Source of the DNA: Purpureocillium takamizusanense | Lineage: Eukaryota; Ascomycota; Sordariomycetes; Hypocreales; Ophiocordycipitaceae | Reading direction: 5' to 3' | Length of the DNA: 64,000 bases | Assembly (NCBI RefSeq): GCF_022605165.1 | Contig: NC_063069.1 | Coordinates: 1,860,001 to 1,924,000, forward strand | Shown: positions 46,501 to 59,100 of the stretch, piece by piece | How positions within the stretch are numbered: position 1 is the stretch's first letter | How the letters are laid out: every line of letters starts with the position of its first letter | Program-made: the position numbers and the translations under genes | The notes under the pieces: model-generated | Told to the model about the DNA's origin: nothing | The model's input: only the letters and a program-made list of their open reading frames with translations | Databases searched by the model: none

Positions 46501-48573
46501 CTGGATGTGCTGCGGCGGCTGACCGGCACGCTGGGCGGGGAGGCGCGACGACCCAACAACATGAATGGGTGTCACTCGCGCCTCCTCCTTCCACGGCATG
46601 TGCCTCGAGGGGAAGCTCCGAATCGCGCAATCATAACGGGCGCCCAGCAGTCGAGGCCAGGGCCGCTTGTGGCTTGCTGAGGTGGGCGGGACGGTATCCT
46701 GGGCTCGACGGGAGAGGCTGCAGACGGGGCAGGGCTGCAGAGAAGGCTCAAAGAAAGTGCGATCCGGACGGTCTCGCCGTGAGGGAAGGGAAAAAGGCCA
46801 GCGAATTTGCTCCTCCTATTGCGTGCTCTTCCGAGAGCCACTGGGCGGGCCCATCCTTATCTGACCGGGTCTCGCCCAGCCTGGGCCCTAGCTGGCCGAC
46901 CGAGGAACAGGGGCGGCCCACGGCGTCGCAGCCCGTCCCGACCCTAATTTTTAAGCTTGGTGCGCATCACTGTGGACTGCACTGTAGTACCTGTGGCCTT
47001 GTTCCTGGACGACGGCTGGAGGCAGCAGGCAGGAGGGCGGCACCATACAACAGGGAGCAGCCGGTGCTATCAACTCGGGTGAATTTCGCCGATGGGACCT
47101 CTACAGTCCTGTACAGCGATGCAGAGATAGGGATTAAGTAGCAAGTTATCCAATTTTGAGGGACCAGCTCTCCCACTGCTGGGGGCGGAATTCGGCCGGT
47201 TATCATCCGTTGAAAACGAACCGACTTGGCGCCAGCTTCTTGGCGGCTGGGCACTGGCCCAAGACGGATCCATGCCGCCCGCTCGCAGGTCAAGGACAAG
47301 AGGACGGTTCGGGCGAGGGTCACCGAGTCGAGCGAGAGGTCAGCCTCGGGTCCGGCCTGTCTTGTCTCACCTCAGGCAGACAAGAGGCTGTTTGTCTGCC
47401 TGACATCGGAGCCGCCGCGGATACTACATCCACTGCGTAGGTTCTAGACGCGTGCGGGCCAACCCGGCATGTCACCTTGACTGTGTGATGGATGTTCCGT
47501 TGTGTCGGACGGCGAGGCCGGCGGCGACGTGATCGACGGCGAGCGCCTCCGGAAGGCACAGTGGTGGCAACCAACGGTCGAGGAAGCGGCGGCGTACGCA
47601 CGCACACAACAGAAGGGTTCGTGTGGAGTGAGCCATGGCGGTGCGGTGGCCGACGCCACTACAGAAGGCCCACGATCGATCCTCTTGCGTCCATCAATCC
47701 CATCCGTCAGGGCTGGCGCGATTGGATGCCATGCACTGCGGCGTCCAGTTGACGAGACGAGACGAGCGATTTGATTCATCAACGATTAACTGCCTGGCTT
47801 GCTTGGATGCTTGTCTCCTGCCGCTGCTGCCCAGTCGCCCGCCGTCCATTCATCATGCCCCCCCCCCCCCCCCGCCTGATCGCGTCGCCACCCGCCGTCG
47901 TCGACCTTCCCCTCCGAGGCTAACAGCGACAGCGCGCTGCTGCTTAACCACTAATAAGGTTATTTATTGGAGTGTGCAGGGGGGTCCCGCCGGCTGCGGC
48001 AGTGGGCTGGGATCTTTTGTTCAAGGTGTGCCAACCTTCCCGAAAGAGGCATCGTTGCTCCGGGGTCGACCCAGCCTTAGGGCCTTGGCCCCGCGATATC
48101 CCTGGGCCCAGAGCTGTGCCAGAGAGATACGGGAGCGGAGCATGCCATGCGCCGCCGGTGTGGGCACCCGCGGGCGGCGACTCGCTCGCAACCCCACGAG
48201 AGAGATGGATGGATGGATGGCATGGCAGGCAGATCCTGCCCACATTGATGAAGTGCGTGGGATGAGGACCAAAGCGTCGAGGGAGCGCGCGCCATATTAT
48301 TGCGACCACCAACGAGCAAGGACGTACGTGCTACCGCTGTAGAGCACACTGGTTGTTTTATTTAAACGTGTCGCTCCCGCATGGGGCATCTGACGGTCCC
48401 TTTCTTCCTTCTCCTGTTGTGCGACCTATCCTCCCTACCTCGTTGGCCTTCCGCTCTCCGGATCGCCTACTTACACCAGAGACCCTTCTTCCGCCTCAGG
48501 TGTGAGAAGAGAAGGGCACAAATCGCAACCACTTTCCCCTGTAGACCGCAGCGCAGACCCATCATCGCCCAAG
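43514..48573. other. GC-rich gene-poor region of 5 kb
   Basis: I find no gene I can support between the P450 and PTR2. Long open frames on both strands are low-complexity, overlap one another and lack family motifs. Homopolymers occur at 45554-45567 (G14) and 47858-47873 (C16), and a GATG tetranucleotide at about 48205-48222. The last kilobase is likely PTR2 promoter and leader. Confidence 0.45.
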
Positions 48574-50485
48574 ATGACGAGCGCGGTGCAGCTCGACAAC
48601 GACGCCATCACCAACGCCGGCCTCACCGACGCCGAGCACCATGGCATTCACAACAACCCCGCGCACGGCTCCATGGACGTCCGGAAGGCGTCCGTCGCCC
48701 GCCACTCCGTGAGGGACGTGGAGCTGGTCCTCGACGAGGACTACGAGGGCAAGCCCACCGACGAGGAGATGCAGACCCTGCGCCGCGTCTCGGGCCGCAT
48801 CATGTGGAGCATGTGGACGATTGCCTTTGTCGAGCTCTGTGAGCGCTTCTCCTACTACGGCTCCTCGGTCCTGTACACAAACTTCATCAACCGCCCGCTG
48901 CCGCCGGGCTCGACGACGGGTGCTGGTGCCCATCCCGGTGCGCTGGGCATGGGCCCCAAGGCCGCCCAGGGTCTGAGCTTGTTCAACATGTTCTTCGCCT
49001 ACCTGATGCCCCTTGTCGGGTGAGTCTCTTCTTCCCAACATTTGCCGACCCGTTCACAGACATGGTCGTTTGCTAACGCTTTCTTCCCACAGTGCTTGGA
49101 TTGCCGACGCCCGCATGGGTCGTTTCTGGACTCTTCACCTTGCCATTGGCATCTCCACCATCGCCCACGTTATCCTGGTCGTGGCTTCGTCCCCCGCCGT
49201 CATCAGCAACAACAAGGGTGCCTTCGGCTGCTTCATCATCGGTCTTCTGACCCTCTGCGTCGGTACCGGCTTCTTCAAGGCCAACGTCTCCCCGCTGCTC
49301 GCCGAGCAGAACGAGGACACCAAGCCCCGCGTCGAGGTCCGCAAGGGCGAGCGCGTCATCGTCGACCCGGCCGTCACCAACACCCGCATCTTCCTCTACT
49401 TCTACCTCTGCATCAACATCGGCTCCCTCACCGGCCAGATCGGCATGGTCTACGTCGAGAAGTACGTCGGCTTCTGGGTCGCCTTCCTCATCCCCACCAT
49501 CCTCTTCCTCATCTCCCCCCTGGTTCTCTGGTCGCAGAAGCGCAAGTACAAGCTCAAGCCCCCGACCGGCTCGCTGCTCTCCAAGTTCTTCAAGATGTTC
49601 TTCTTCGTCCGCAAGCGCTCCAGCCTCCGCAAGTTCAGCTGGGAGGTCGCCAAGCCGTCCAACGTCCCCATCGACGAGCGACCGTCGTGGATGACCTACG
49701 ACGACGCCTGGGTTGACGAGGTCCGCCGTGGTCTCATGGCCTGCAAGGTCTTCCTCTTCCTCCCCGTCTTCTTCCTGTCATACAACCAGATGACGGGTAA
49801 CCTCACCATCCAAGCCGGAACCATGGAGCTGCACGGCGTCCCCAACGACATCATCCAGAACCTCAACCCCATCTCCATTGTCATCATGATCCCCATTATT
49901 GACCACCTGCTGTATCCCGGTCTCCGCAAGCTGGGCTTCGCCTTCACCCCCGTCAAGCGTATGACCTTTGGCTTCATCATCGCCGCCCTCTCCATGGTGG
50001 CCGCTGCCGTCATGCAGTACTACATCTACGAGAAGAGCCCTTGCGGTTGGCATGCCAACAAGATCTTCACACTCGAGGATGGCAGCGAGAAGCCTTGCGA
50101 CCCAGCGCCCATCAACGTCTGGGCTCAGTGCTTGCCGTACATCCTCATTGGTATCGCCGAGATTTTCGCCAACGTCACCTCGTACGAGTACGCTTTCTCC
50201 AAGGCCCCCGAGAACATGAAGTCGCTTGTCATGAGTGTCAACCTGTTTATGAGCGCCGTTTCCTCCGCCCTCGGCCAGGCCTTCACGCCCCTGTCCGACG
50301 ACCCGCTCCTGGTTTGGAACTACACCACGGTCGCATGCATTGCCTTCGTTGGCGGTACCGCTTTCTGGTTCTGCTTCCGCCACCTCGACTCCGAAGAAGA
50401 CAAGTGGAACATGCTCAAGAAGTCCGAGTTCATTGGCAAGCAGGAGCCTGGCGTTGGAAAGGCCCACGAGGCCGGCGAGGTGTAA
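48574..50485 (+). CDS. PTR2: Proton-coupled di/tripeptide transporter (POT/PTR2)
   Basis: Two exons, 48574-49019 and 49093-50485, intron 73 bp (GTGAGT...GCTAAC...CACAG); 612 aa. The N-terminal cytosolic tail of about 75 residues is acidic. The POT signature ELCERFSYYG lies at residues 87-96, with the second signature in FFKANVSPLLAEQ and the FYLCINIGSLTG segment of TM5. About 12 membrane helices. It imports small peptides with protons at the plasma membrane and in yeast is induced through the N-end-rule target Cup9. Codon use is strongly C-ending, which suggests high expression. Confidence 0.95.
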
Positions 50486-51172
50486 GGCTGCGAGCCTTGC
50501 ATTGGAAATGTAATCATGTGTCAAGAGATGTGATGATACCAGTTTTAGTCCATAGCAGTGATATCCACCTGTCATACCAAACCGTCTCGTTCTACATGCG
50601 CAAAGTGAATTACACAGGCCCAATCTGTCATGTTGACGGGAGGGCTTCGGTGGCATGGGCGATGGATGTGCTAGGGCTCCGGGGTCCAAGGCATCCAAGC
50701 AACGAGTGATGGATTGATCATGCAGCATGGCCCACGAAGTAGGCCGACGGGTCATGGAGGAGATCGCCGAGATGTCAGGGATTTAAGTTTTCAGTCTGTC
50801 GGATGGTGGATATACGAAGTTCGAAGTAGTCATCGTGCCATCTGTGGACGGCAAGTACCTGAAAAATGCTCCGCGTGTGGTAGATATATAGAAGCGAACC
50901 CGCAGAAGAGCCAACCCTGTTGAAAGCCATGTACTATTTAGACACTACCAATATTCTATTCGACCATCATGCCCGGTGCCGCTCCTCTCGCAATCTTCAT
51001 GGCGTTGAAGATCGTAACACTTCATGTGCCACAGACAATTGGCTTAGGGAATCTCTAAAATCAAATTCTTGACTGGATCCAGCCGCACCAAGCGCTCTTG
51101 TGAAGTCACGAGCTTTCGTGCATCCATTTTCTAGCGTCGTCCATGCTGTGAAGACAGAATAATCCCAGAAAT
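50486..51172. other. Convergent intergenic region
   Basis: Tail-to-tail spacer between PTR2 and the aspartyl protease. No gene is seen. Confidence 0.5.
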
Positions 51173-52744
51173 CTAGAAGACGTAGAGGATCATGACGAAT
51201 AGACTGAGACACAAGTATAACCCCGTGGTCTTCACATGTGCCGAGCTCTCACTGTCCTGCGTCTGGCTTGGCTCTGGCGGGCCAGGTGGCGTCGTGTTTG
51301 CGTCTTCCTCGCTGACGCCAGTTACGTTAGGTATGGTTGAATCGCCAGACTTGAGATCAACAATGTCGCTATCGTTCGAGGCGATGTTGGCTTGCGCAAT
51401 GCCAATCTGTTTGTTCTCAGCGTCGTAGAGCACGTACGCACTGCGCAGAACCGTATCTCCGATGATGCCAAACTTGCTGTCGGTGATGTTGCTGAATGAT
51501 GTCCCTTGGATTCCGAAGATGCATGGATCACCAAGCTTTAGACCCAGAAGCTTAAGTATGTTCTTTTGGGGAAAGTCCACGACAAGCTCCCGTATTGGCA
51601 CAACGATGGTCTTATTGGGGAAAGAGATCTCCACTGAAATGTCGTCGTTAGATGTTGCGTGCTTGCAGTCGATAAAGGCCTTGTTCTGGAAAATTTCCAC
51701 GTCGAACCGTTTCCAGATGGGCTCGGCATAGCCGTCCGGAAGAAACGTGAGTGTGGACCCGGAGTCCAGGACCACAGTAACGTTCAAGGCATTGCGTGTC
51801 TGATCATTGCTTTCATCGCCGCCGGGGTCACCAATGTTCAAACCGGACATGCGCACGGCGTAAGCTTGGACGCCCGATCCGGGTTTGAAGCCCGGCACCA
51901 GAGGGACGGTAGCGAGTTTCCCGATAAACTTGCGAGTATCGATTCCTCCGAACAGAATTACACCGGTGTCGGCTTGGCTGTGATTCTACAAATGTGAGCA
52001 TTTACCGTCAATACCGCCAACTTGATGGGCCATACCAGATACAAACTGAATGCTGCGCGGCCAATCACGCCCTCGGCTGCCATGTGTTCGACGATCGCAG
52101 GGTATTGTTGCTCGGCTGCCACCCCAGCGCTGAGGCCTAGACCCAGAACACCCGATCCAGGCGTTGTGTTCCTCGGGAGACCTAGTCTTTGCCCATTGAT
52201 GGTCTTGCCGTTGATCGTGACGGTGTCGTTGAAGTAGTCGCCCCGTACGCTTCTCTGGTCCAAGTAAGAGATATTGAAGGCATCTTGAGCTACCGTCTTA
52301 AAGGTGCTGCTCTTGTTGGAGTTGACTGTTTCGCGGTCAGTGGCCTTGTTTCATCGACCGCTGAGGGTCGTTGTTGGTTGATACTGAGCTCAAAATGAGA
52401 GGAAAGGAGGAATGCTGGGCGGCGCGTTGGCTGCAAAGAGGCAAAGACTCACAGAAACCTTCACATCCGGTGTACTGGCCCCCAGTACATAAGTCCGTGC
52501 CCACCGAGTTTACCCAGGTGTCGCTACTCCCAGTGTCCAGATGGACCTTGAGTTTCTGGGCTGGAGTGCCCACCTCTATCTCAGCATAATACCCTCCGCC
52601 AGTGATGTTGTTATCCGCTGTCAAACTGAGGACGTCGCGTTTGTTTATATCATTCAACGAGAGACTGCTCGGTCTTCTAAACGGAACGCTGACGCTGGCC
52701 GCGGAAGCTCCCACGGCCAGCACGACAATGCGTGTAACCATCAT
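51173..52744 (-). CDS. GPI-anchored aspartyl protease (yapsin-like)
   Basis: Three exons on the minus strand: 52744-52453, 52325-52036, 51985-51173; introns of 127 and 50 bp; 464 aa. Signal peptide 1 to about 18, then a short propeptide ending at a Kex2-type KR (residues 35-36). The two catalytic motifs are LDTGSSDTW (Asp70) and VVLDSGSTLTF (Asp268), the DSG form being normal for yapsins. Near the end come a Ser/Thr/Pro-rich stretch (PPGPPEPSQTQDSESS) and a hydrophobic tail (LYLCLSLFVMILYVF), together a GPI signal. Acts at the plasma membrane or wall, processing or shedding surface proteins. Last normal gene before the RIP-mutated DNA. Confidence 0.93.
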
Positions 52745-53029
52745 ATCTCGACAGCAAAAGAGTTGGCGAATAGTTTTATTACTGATCGCCTTCGTTTGTG
52801 GGTGTGAGGACGCAACTATATATTAATGATATATAAAGCGCTGTTGAGGCTACCGGATCGGGTGGCAGGTGCCGCCGCTTTTAGTAGCCTCCGATGACAA
52901 TGAGGGGAAGAGTGGCTCCCAAGCACACTATACCCAGCCGCTATCAGGCTACGTAGCTAGTAGCTACGACACAACCTGGCTAGGGGCCAATCCACATAAC
53001 AGGCCAATCCTGCTCCATTATCTGACTTA

Positions 53030-53570
53030 ACACTCGGTGCTCGCCCGTTTCCTTTATCTTCTATCTTATAATAGAAAAATAAGAGTCCGTTTCTTAAGAT
53101 TACTAAAATAGACGTTAATAGGGCTAGTACGCGTAGGCTAACCCTAAAAGCTAGCCGCTTAGCTTATCCTCTCTTAGTTCCTAACTAAGTTCTTCTTATA
53201 TTACTCTATCTATACTATACTAGCTTTATTTAAAAGCTTTCTTAATATAAGAATAAAAAATAAAGGATTATAAAGCTAGCTTCTCTTAACGCTAAATAGC
53301 GTGCCGCCTATTATAAGTAATCCTATAGCTTATGCTTATTGAAACCGGATTATATAAATAAGACTAAATTAAGAGTGCTACTATAATTATAGAGCTAATT
53401 TCTCCTACTCGTAGAGATATTTAACTTCTTTCCTAGCCCGCGTCCCGCCTCCATTATATACTAGCTATTCTTAATATATAGATATAGAATGAGACCGGCG
53501 TGCTATATATATAATATAGTAGATACTCCCTATATAATAAAAATTTTCCTCTAGTTATATAGTATAAATA
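53030..53570. repeat. Short AT-rich RIP-mutated block
   Basis: Abrupt drop in GC with near loss of CpA/TpG. The few TpG left are mostly TGC (GCA on the other strand). No coding sense remains. It has the same chemistry as the large block from 55.5 kb, so it is probably a fragment of a former repeat. It ends at about 53570, where CA and TG return. Confidence 0.75.
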
Positions 53571-53735
53571 TAGCACAGTACATTATCTTCTAGTGTCTTA
53601 TAATAAGTATGATATAGTACTCTATAGGACAGTACTATATATGCTATATAGTAACAGGGTTAGCATACTTAATGCTGGAGGCCAGGGCGCAGAGAAAGGA
53701 AGCTGGAACTCAGCATATAGCAACGTGGCAAGCAG

Positions 53736-53810
53736 AAGCTCAGTATGCAGAAGCTCAACACGCAGAGGCTGAGCATGCAGGTGCTAAGCGTGCAGCTGGT
53801 CAGCATAACG
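53736..53810. repeat. 15-bp minisatellite, five units
   Basis: Five imperfect copies with a 15-bp period (consensus AAGCTCAGCATGCAG) lie end to end upstream of the candidate effector gene. A sixth degenerate unit may precede them. Read on the minus strand they would give a repeating L-S-x-C-x peptide, but no gene is supported there. Confidence 0.8.
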
Positions 53811-54059
53811 GCTGACGGAAAGGAAAACTCGCGACGAAACAGTGGCCAACAAGTATTCCCTCCTAGGAAGCTCCGCGGCACAGCATAGTGTGCTTTAGCT
53901 CGTATGTAGCAAGCCATCAGTACTGTACAACTGGCTATTATATAACAGGTGTCGCACGTAGCTGGCACGACGAGCATTGTAATAACTTATAGATCAGCTG
54001 CGATACTTTCACTTCCAGGCTCTAAGAGACACGTTCCTCTACGCACTTGTTACTTCAGA

Positions 54060-54878
54060 ATGCTTCTTAACCTGTCATTCGCTATGCTTTTGTACCTTTT
54101 GGGCCTGTTCCGACCATGCGAGGGTTCGCCAAAATTCCGAGAGGAGTACTGTGGCAATTACGTGCCAAAGTTTATTGGGACAGGTCTCGACCGGCAGATT
54201 GTCGCGCCAGACACTCCATACGTGGCAGCAGTGGGCCATAATAAGTTATACTTCATCGACACCCGCTTCGATTCTGAGACTGCTGGGCACATCAAGAAGC
54301 AAATAGAGAAGGCACTTGTGTCGATCCCGAACGAGTACGTCTACATAGACCCGATTGCGGCTACCGCGGAAAGGAGGAATGCTGTGACCGACGAAACTAC
54401 ATTCGTATTCGATCCTCCATACGCCAGAGTGTTCTTTGCAAGAGCAATGAACAAAGGCAACCCATTGCTTAAATTGCCCGAACACAAGCGCGCTGGTCCT
54501 GGGTTACTGACCTACGACACCGACTCTGGCACACTCCTCACTATCGAGAAGAGATACCTCTTTTGCGACCAGTATGGCTGCTACAGCGATGCAGACTGCA
54601 AAGTCCAGGCACACAACAACTGTCCTATCTACAGCGGCGGCCGGGTTAACAACGAGTGTAAAGAGGGATACCTGAATGGCACAGGCTGCTATCATCCCCG
54701 CTGCAACAAGGCTGTGGATACACCAAGACATGATGGAGAGACGGACGCCAGTTACTATCAGCGGATGGACAAGTTGCATTGGGGGGAGACAGAAAACGAG
54801 AAGCGAATTGGACAAAGGGGACATGATGGATGGAGGGAATGCTGCGGTCTAAGGGAAATGGGCTTACCTTTCGAATGA
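54060..54878 (+). CDS. Small secreted Cys-rich protein, candidate effector
   Basis: Single exon, 272 aa from the ATG at 54060; an in-frame ATG at 53949 would add 37 residues and spoil the signal peptide. Residues 1 to about 22 form a signal peptide (LLNLSFAMLLYLLGLF) and the mature part has about ten Cys, clustered in the second half (LFCDQYGCYSDADC, then NEC, TGCYHPRC, ECC). I recognise no family. The base composition is ordinary, yet the gene sits alone between two RIP-mutated blocks (53.03-53.57 and from 55.5 kb), a setting typical of fungal effectors and lineage-specific genes. Function unknown; the effector label is inference from secretion, Cys content and location. Confidence 0.65.
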   Translation: MLLNLSFAMLLYLLGLFRPCEGSPKFREEYCGNYVPKFIGTGLDRQIVAPDTPYVAAVGHNKLYFIDTRFDSETAGHIKKQIEKALVSIPNEYVYIDPIAATAERRNAVTDETTFVFDPPYARVFFARAMNKGNPLLKLPEHKRAGPGLLTYDTDSGTLLTIEKRYLFCDQYGCYSDADCKVQAHNNCPIYSGGRVNNECKEGYLNGTGCYHPRCNKAVDTPRHDGETDASYYQRMDKLHWGETENEKRIGQRGHDGWRECCGLREMGLPFE

Positions 54879-55510
54879 GGCTAGATGAAGCACGCGTATG
54901 GCAAAGGGAATAGCGGTGACGCGAGGTTGGTCTCCGAAGTCTCCCACCAACGGTTAATGAGCGCCAAGGAGATGCAAACTTTGGGTAGGGTTTACGGCAG
55001 GCCATACTCCCACCGAAAACGACTGCCACGGACCATTGCCAAGAACGGCAGTAGAGAACGGCAACGGAGAACGGCAACAAGGATCGTGGCAACAGGTAGA
55101 TCAGCGGTCCACCCCGTTTCAATTTCTGCAGTGCCCAGATGGACTTCTCTCCATGCCGATAAGTCGTAAATATTTCCCTGACGGTACAGTACTATACTGT
55201 ACAGTACAGCGCCGTAGTTGAGAAGCAGAGTAGTTAGGTAGCTACGCGAGAGAGATACGCACACTGTCTGCGAATCAAGGTGAAAATTGTTGGTCGGCGT
55301 CAATGTTTGAACAACCACGATTGACCCAACCGCAAACTCGGCTGGGAAAGAGGGGAAGAAGAAAACAAAGGCTCGTGACCCTCCTTCCTTCGCCCTGGCC
55401 CCTGATTTTCTCGAACGAATTTTGTGCAACTCACCACAGCACTTGCTACGCAGTGTAGCGATACTCCTAGGCACGACAGATGCGGGACCAATCGAGGGAG
55501 GACAATACTG
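54879..55510. other. Intergenic region bordering the RIP block
   Basis: Normal-composition DNA with short direct repeats such as 'acggcaac' and a GTACAGTAC palindromic tract at about 55180-55210. No gene is supported. Composition switches at about 55,515. Confidence 0.5.
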
Positions 55511-55750
55511 AGCGTCGCCGATTACCTATTTTAAATTATAATATTCCCTATTATTAATTATATTATAATTACTCTTAGTAGTTAAGCCGACCGCCCTAAG
55601 AGGAGGTGATAATTATAAGATTTTAGTTAGCTAGGGTTAATAATTATATAACGCTAATATATAAGGAATATTCTCTTTTAGCTCGCTAGTATCTTCTTAT
55701 TAAAGCTCTTAAAGCTTTAGCCCTAGTATAAGGGGCTTAGCCCAATAAGA

Positions 55751-55785
55751 GCCCGGGGCGCGGCCCCGGGCGTAGCAACGCTACG
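55751..55785. repeat. Two adjacent perfect GC-rich hairpins
   Basis: Arms 55751-55759 and 55763-55771 are perfect 9-bp inverted repeats around a 3-base loop. They are followed directly by arms 55771-55776 and 55780-55785, a perfect 6-bp hairpin (CGTAGC-AAC-GCTACG). They form a small GC island inside AT-rich DNA. They may be a relic of an element terminus. Confidence 0.7.
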
Positions 55786-56037
55786 TATAGCTAGGACCCT
55801 ATGCTAACCTAGGCCCGCAGCTAGTTATGTAGGGCTATATATAGCGGGCGCCGCGCGTATAGGGGCTACCCGGTATATAACCTTAATTTCCTTCCTTTAT
55901 AGTATATTAAATATTAATAACCCGATTAGCTCCTATTATATAACGCTAGCCCTATTATAATATATACTATTAATAATAGTAAACTAAGTAATAGAGATAG
56001 ACCTAGCAGTAGCCTATAGGCTCTCGATAGAATAGTA

Positions 56038-56172
56038 GGCGTAATAATAAGCGCAATAATAGGCGTAATAATAAGCGTAATAATAAGTAAAATAATAAGC
56101 GTAATAATAGGCATAATAATAGGCGCTATAATAGGCGTAATAATAGGTATAATAGCTAGCGTAATAATAGGC
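56038..56172. repeat. AT-rich minisatellite (GGCGTAATAATA-like)
   Basis: About ten imperfect units of 12-15 bp built on GCGTAATAATA(G/A). The interspersed GCG steps contain no CpA, so the array kept its form under RIP. Confidence 0.75.
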
Positions 56173-56199
56173 GCTTTAATAAGTAGAACTTAAATATTT

Positions 56200-59100
56200 A
56201 AGGGCATAGCTATAGTCTATACTTAACTTAATAGCCCCTAGCGGAATAGCGCCTAAGCCTAGGAAATAAAAGCCGCTTAAATAGCTAATATAAGATAGTA
56301 AAATAGAATACTTTTACTTTTTCTTATATTAACTAAAGAGTAAATATAAGATTAATAAAGTAAAAGGCCTTAATAGGGAAAGTAAAGCTATTTAATATTA
56401 GCTCTTTAATATACTACCTATCTAATTATAGCCTTATATAAAGGGATTTTAGACCTAAAGAGGACTTAAAGGCAATAAAGAATTATAGGCCTTCTTTAAC
56501 TATATCGAACGCCTCTTTAGTAATAAGTAAATAAAGGAAGGAGCGCTCGATAAGCTATAGGGCCTATACTAAAGAGATAGGTAGCCTTTTAATACTTTCT
56601 TCTCTAACTTTAAGAATACCTTTACGAATATAAGTAAGTCCGCTTAGATAAAAGATACTTAAATCTTAGCGCTATAAAATACTATATTTAATGCCTTAAA
56701 AGAATAGCTTATTATAATATAGATATTAATCGCCTTTTATAAATATACTTAATGCCTTTAAGAAATCGCCTAGAATTTCGAGAGGACCCTATACTTTAAA
56801 AAGCTATAGAAGAAGGGCTAGGCCTAATATAAACGCTAGCCCGCTTACTTAAGAGCGGACTAAGTAGACTCCCTTATAGTAGTCTTAACTATTAATTATT
56901 AAGGCAATATTATAATATTAGCTACTTACCTTAAAAAGCGCGAGATTAGCCTAAATAGAGGGGGCCCTTAAAAGGACTTAATTAAAGAGGGTAATAAGTC
57001 TTATTAAGCTAAGTAGGCTATTAAAGATAAGAAAGAAAGAAAGAAAAGTAAAAGGCTATACCTTTATTATAGAGGGAGCGGCTATTTAATAGCGCGCTAC
57101 CTTTATACCCTAGCGAGGTAGCCTATAATATTAAACTTAATTAAGCTATACTATATAGTCTTTATTAAGCCTAAGCTTAAAAATAAAGGTAATAAAAAGA
57201 GTAAAAGTAAAGAAATAGCGCCTATATAGGGAAAAGCGCTACCTTAAAGTAAAGCTATACTTTAAGGCTTATAGTAATATAAGTAAAGAAAATAGAGCTT
57301 AGGGGATACTTAAAGACGACCCTATCGGTAATAATAATATCGATTAATAAAAGTCTTTTTTATTCTATACTTATCGATAAGGGATATAAGTATTATATAA
57401 TTATAGATAAAGAAATAGCTTAAGACCTTAAGGTCTTAATAAAAAAGATCCCCTCCTATAAGGTAAGGGGTATATTAGGTATTATAGATAAGGTAGCTAT
57501 TAAAAGGCTAGTATAGTTAGTCGCGGATATAGAGGGCTATTTATAGCTTATTTACGCTTATATAATACCTTAATTAAAGTTCCCCCTTATTTTAAAGAAG
57601 CCTTAAATATAATATATAAAGTCTTACTTAATCCTATATAAGGGTAGGCTTTAATATAGCCTATTATAGATATAGGTATAATATTATTAAGGGCCGCCCC
57701 TTAATAGCCCGCTCTTAAGGGATATAGAAAACGCCTATTATATTATAGTATTAATATTTATAAGGTATATATAATAGATTAAGAAGTAAGAGGGTAGCGA
57801 TATAGCTAAGGTAGCTATCTTCGCTATTAATATAAGAGATATTAAGAAAGCGCTTATATTTAAGCGGCCTAAATTAAGAGAGGAACTTTAAATAATTATC
57901 TTATCGCGCTTTTATAACTTATTCTTACTCTTTAAGAAGTAAGAGGTAGATAAGCTTAACCCCTATAAGCTTAATATAGATTATTAAATCCCCTTTAAGA
58001 TAGGCTTAAATAACTAAGACTTACTTATGCCTTATAGAGCGCTTTATAATATATTATATAAAGAGGTATTAATATTATAAAAGACCTTTAATAACCTTTT
58101 CGATAAGGGGTTTATTAAAGCTAATAGCTTAGAGGCAATAGCGCCTATCCTCTTTATATAGAAGTTAGGGGGCAGGCTTTATTTCTATTATAACTATCGC
58201 GCCCTTAACGCTATTATAAAGGTAGATTACTACTTTATCCCCTTTATTAATAATACCTTTTATAACCTAGCGGGCGCCTATTAATTTATTAAGCTTAATA
58301 TAATATAGGTATTCTATAAGGTATAAATAGTAATAAAAGAGGAGTAAAAGACTACCTTTTATATAAGGTATAGTCTCTTTAAGTAAATAATTACCTTATT
58401 TAGCCTTAGCGGCGCTTTAGCTACCTTTTAATACTATATTAATAATATATTATAAGACTTCCTAGACGACTTTTACTCTACCTATATAGATAATATCCTT
58501 ATCTATATAATAATACCCTTAAGGAATACTATATAAAGGTATAGTAAGTATTTAAGTAGCTTTAAGATTATAGCTTATATCTTAACTTAAATAAGTATTA
58601 ATTTAGGGTTAAAACTATTAAATACTTAAGTTTCGTTATTTATATAAGTAAGGGTATTAAAGTAGACCCTATAAAAATAAAAGTAATTATTAAATAGCTA
58701 GTCTTAACGATATAAAAGAGGGTATAAAGCTTCCTTAAGTTTATTAATTACTATTAGGTCTTTATACTTAAGTTCTTAAATATAATAGCGCCGCTTATAG
58801 CTTTAATAGGAAAGTAAGTTTTATTTATATAAGAATAAAAGTATTAAGTAGCGTTTAAAGCCCTTAAGGAACTCTTTATAAAAGCCTTAATCCTTTTATA
58901 ATAAGACCTTAACTTACTTACTTTCTTAAAAGTAAATTATAATAGGACCGCCCTAAGGGGAATGCTTTTATAAGATATAAATAGCTAATAGAAACTAATA
59001 GCTTTTTACTTATAAAAGCTATCCCTTACCGAGTAAAACTACCTTATTTATAATAAGGAGATATTAGCGATTATTTATTACTTAAAATAATAGTCGGTAG

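Noticed and set aside
53669..53977. Minus-strand frame with repeated L-S-x-C-x peptide
   Set aside because: The repeat is explained by the 15-bp minisatellite; no signal of a real gene.
56041..56172. CRISPR-like regular repeat
   Set aside because: Units are 12-15 bp without unique spacers, and the host is a fungus. It is a minisatellite.
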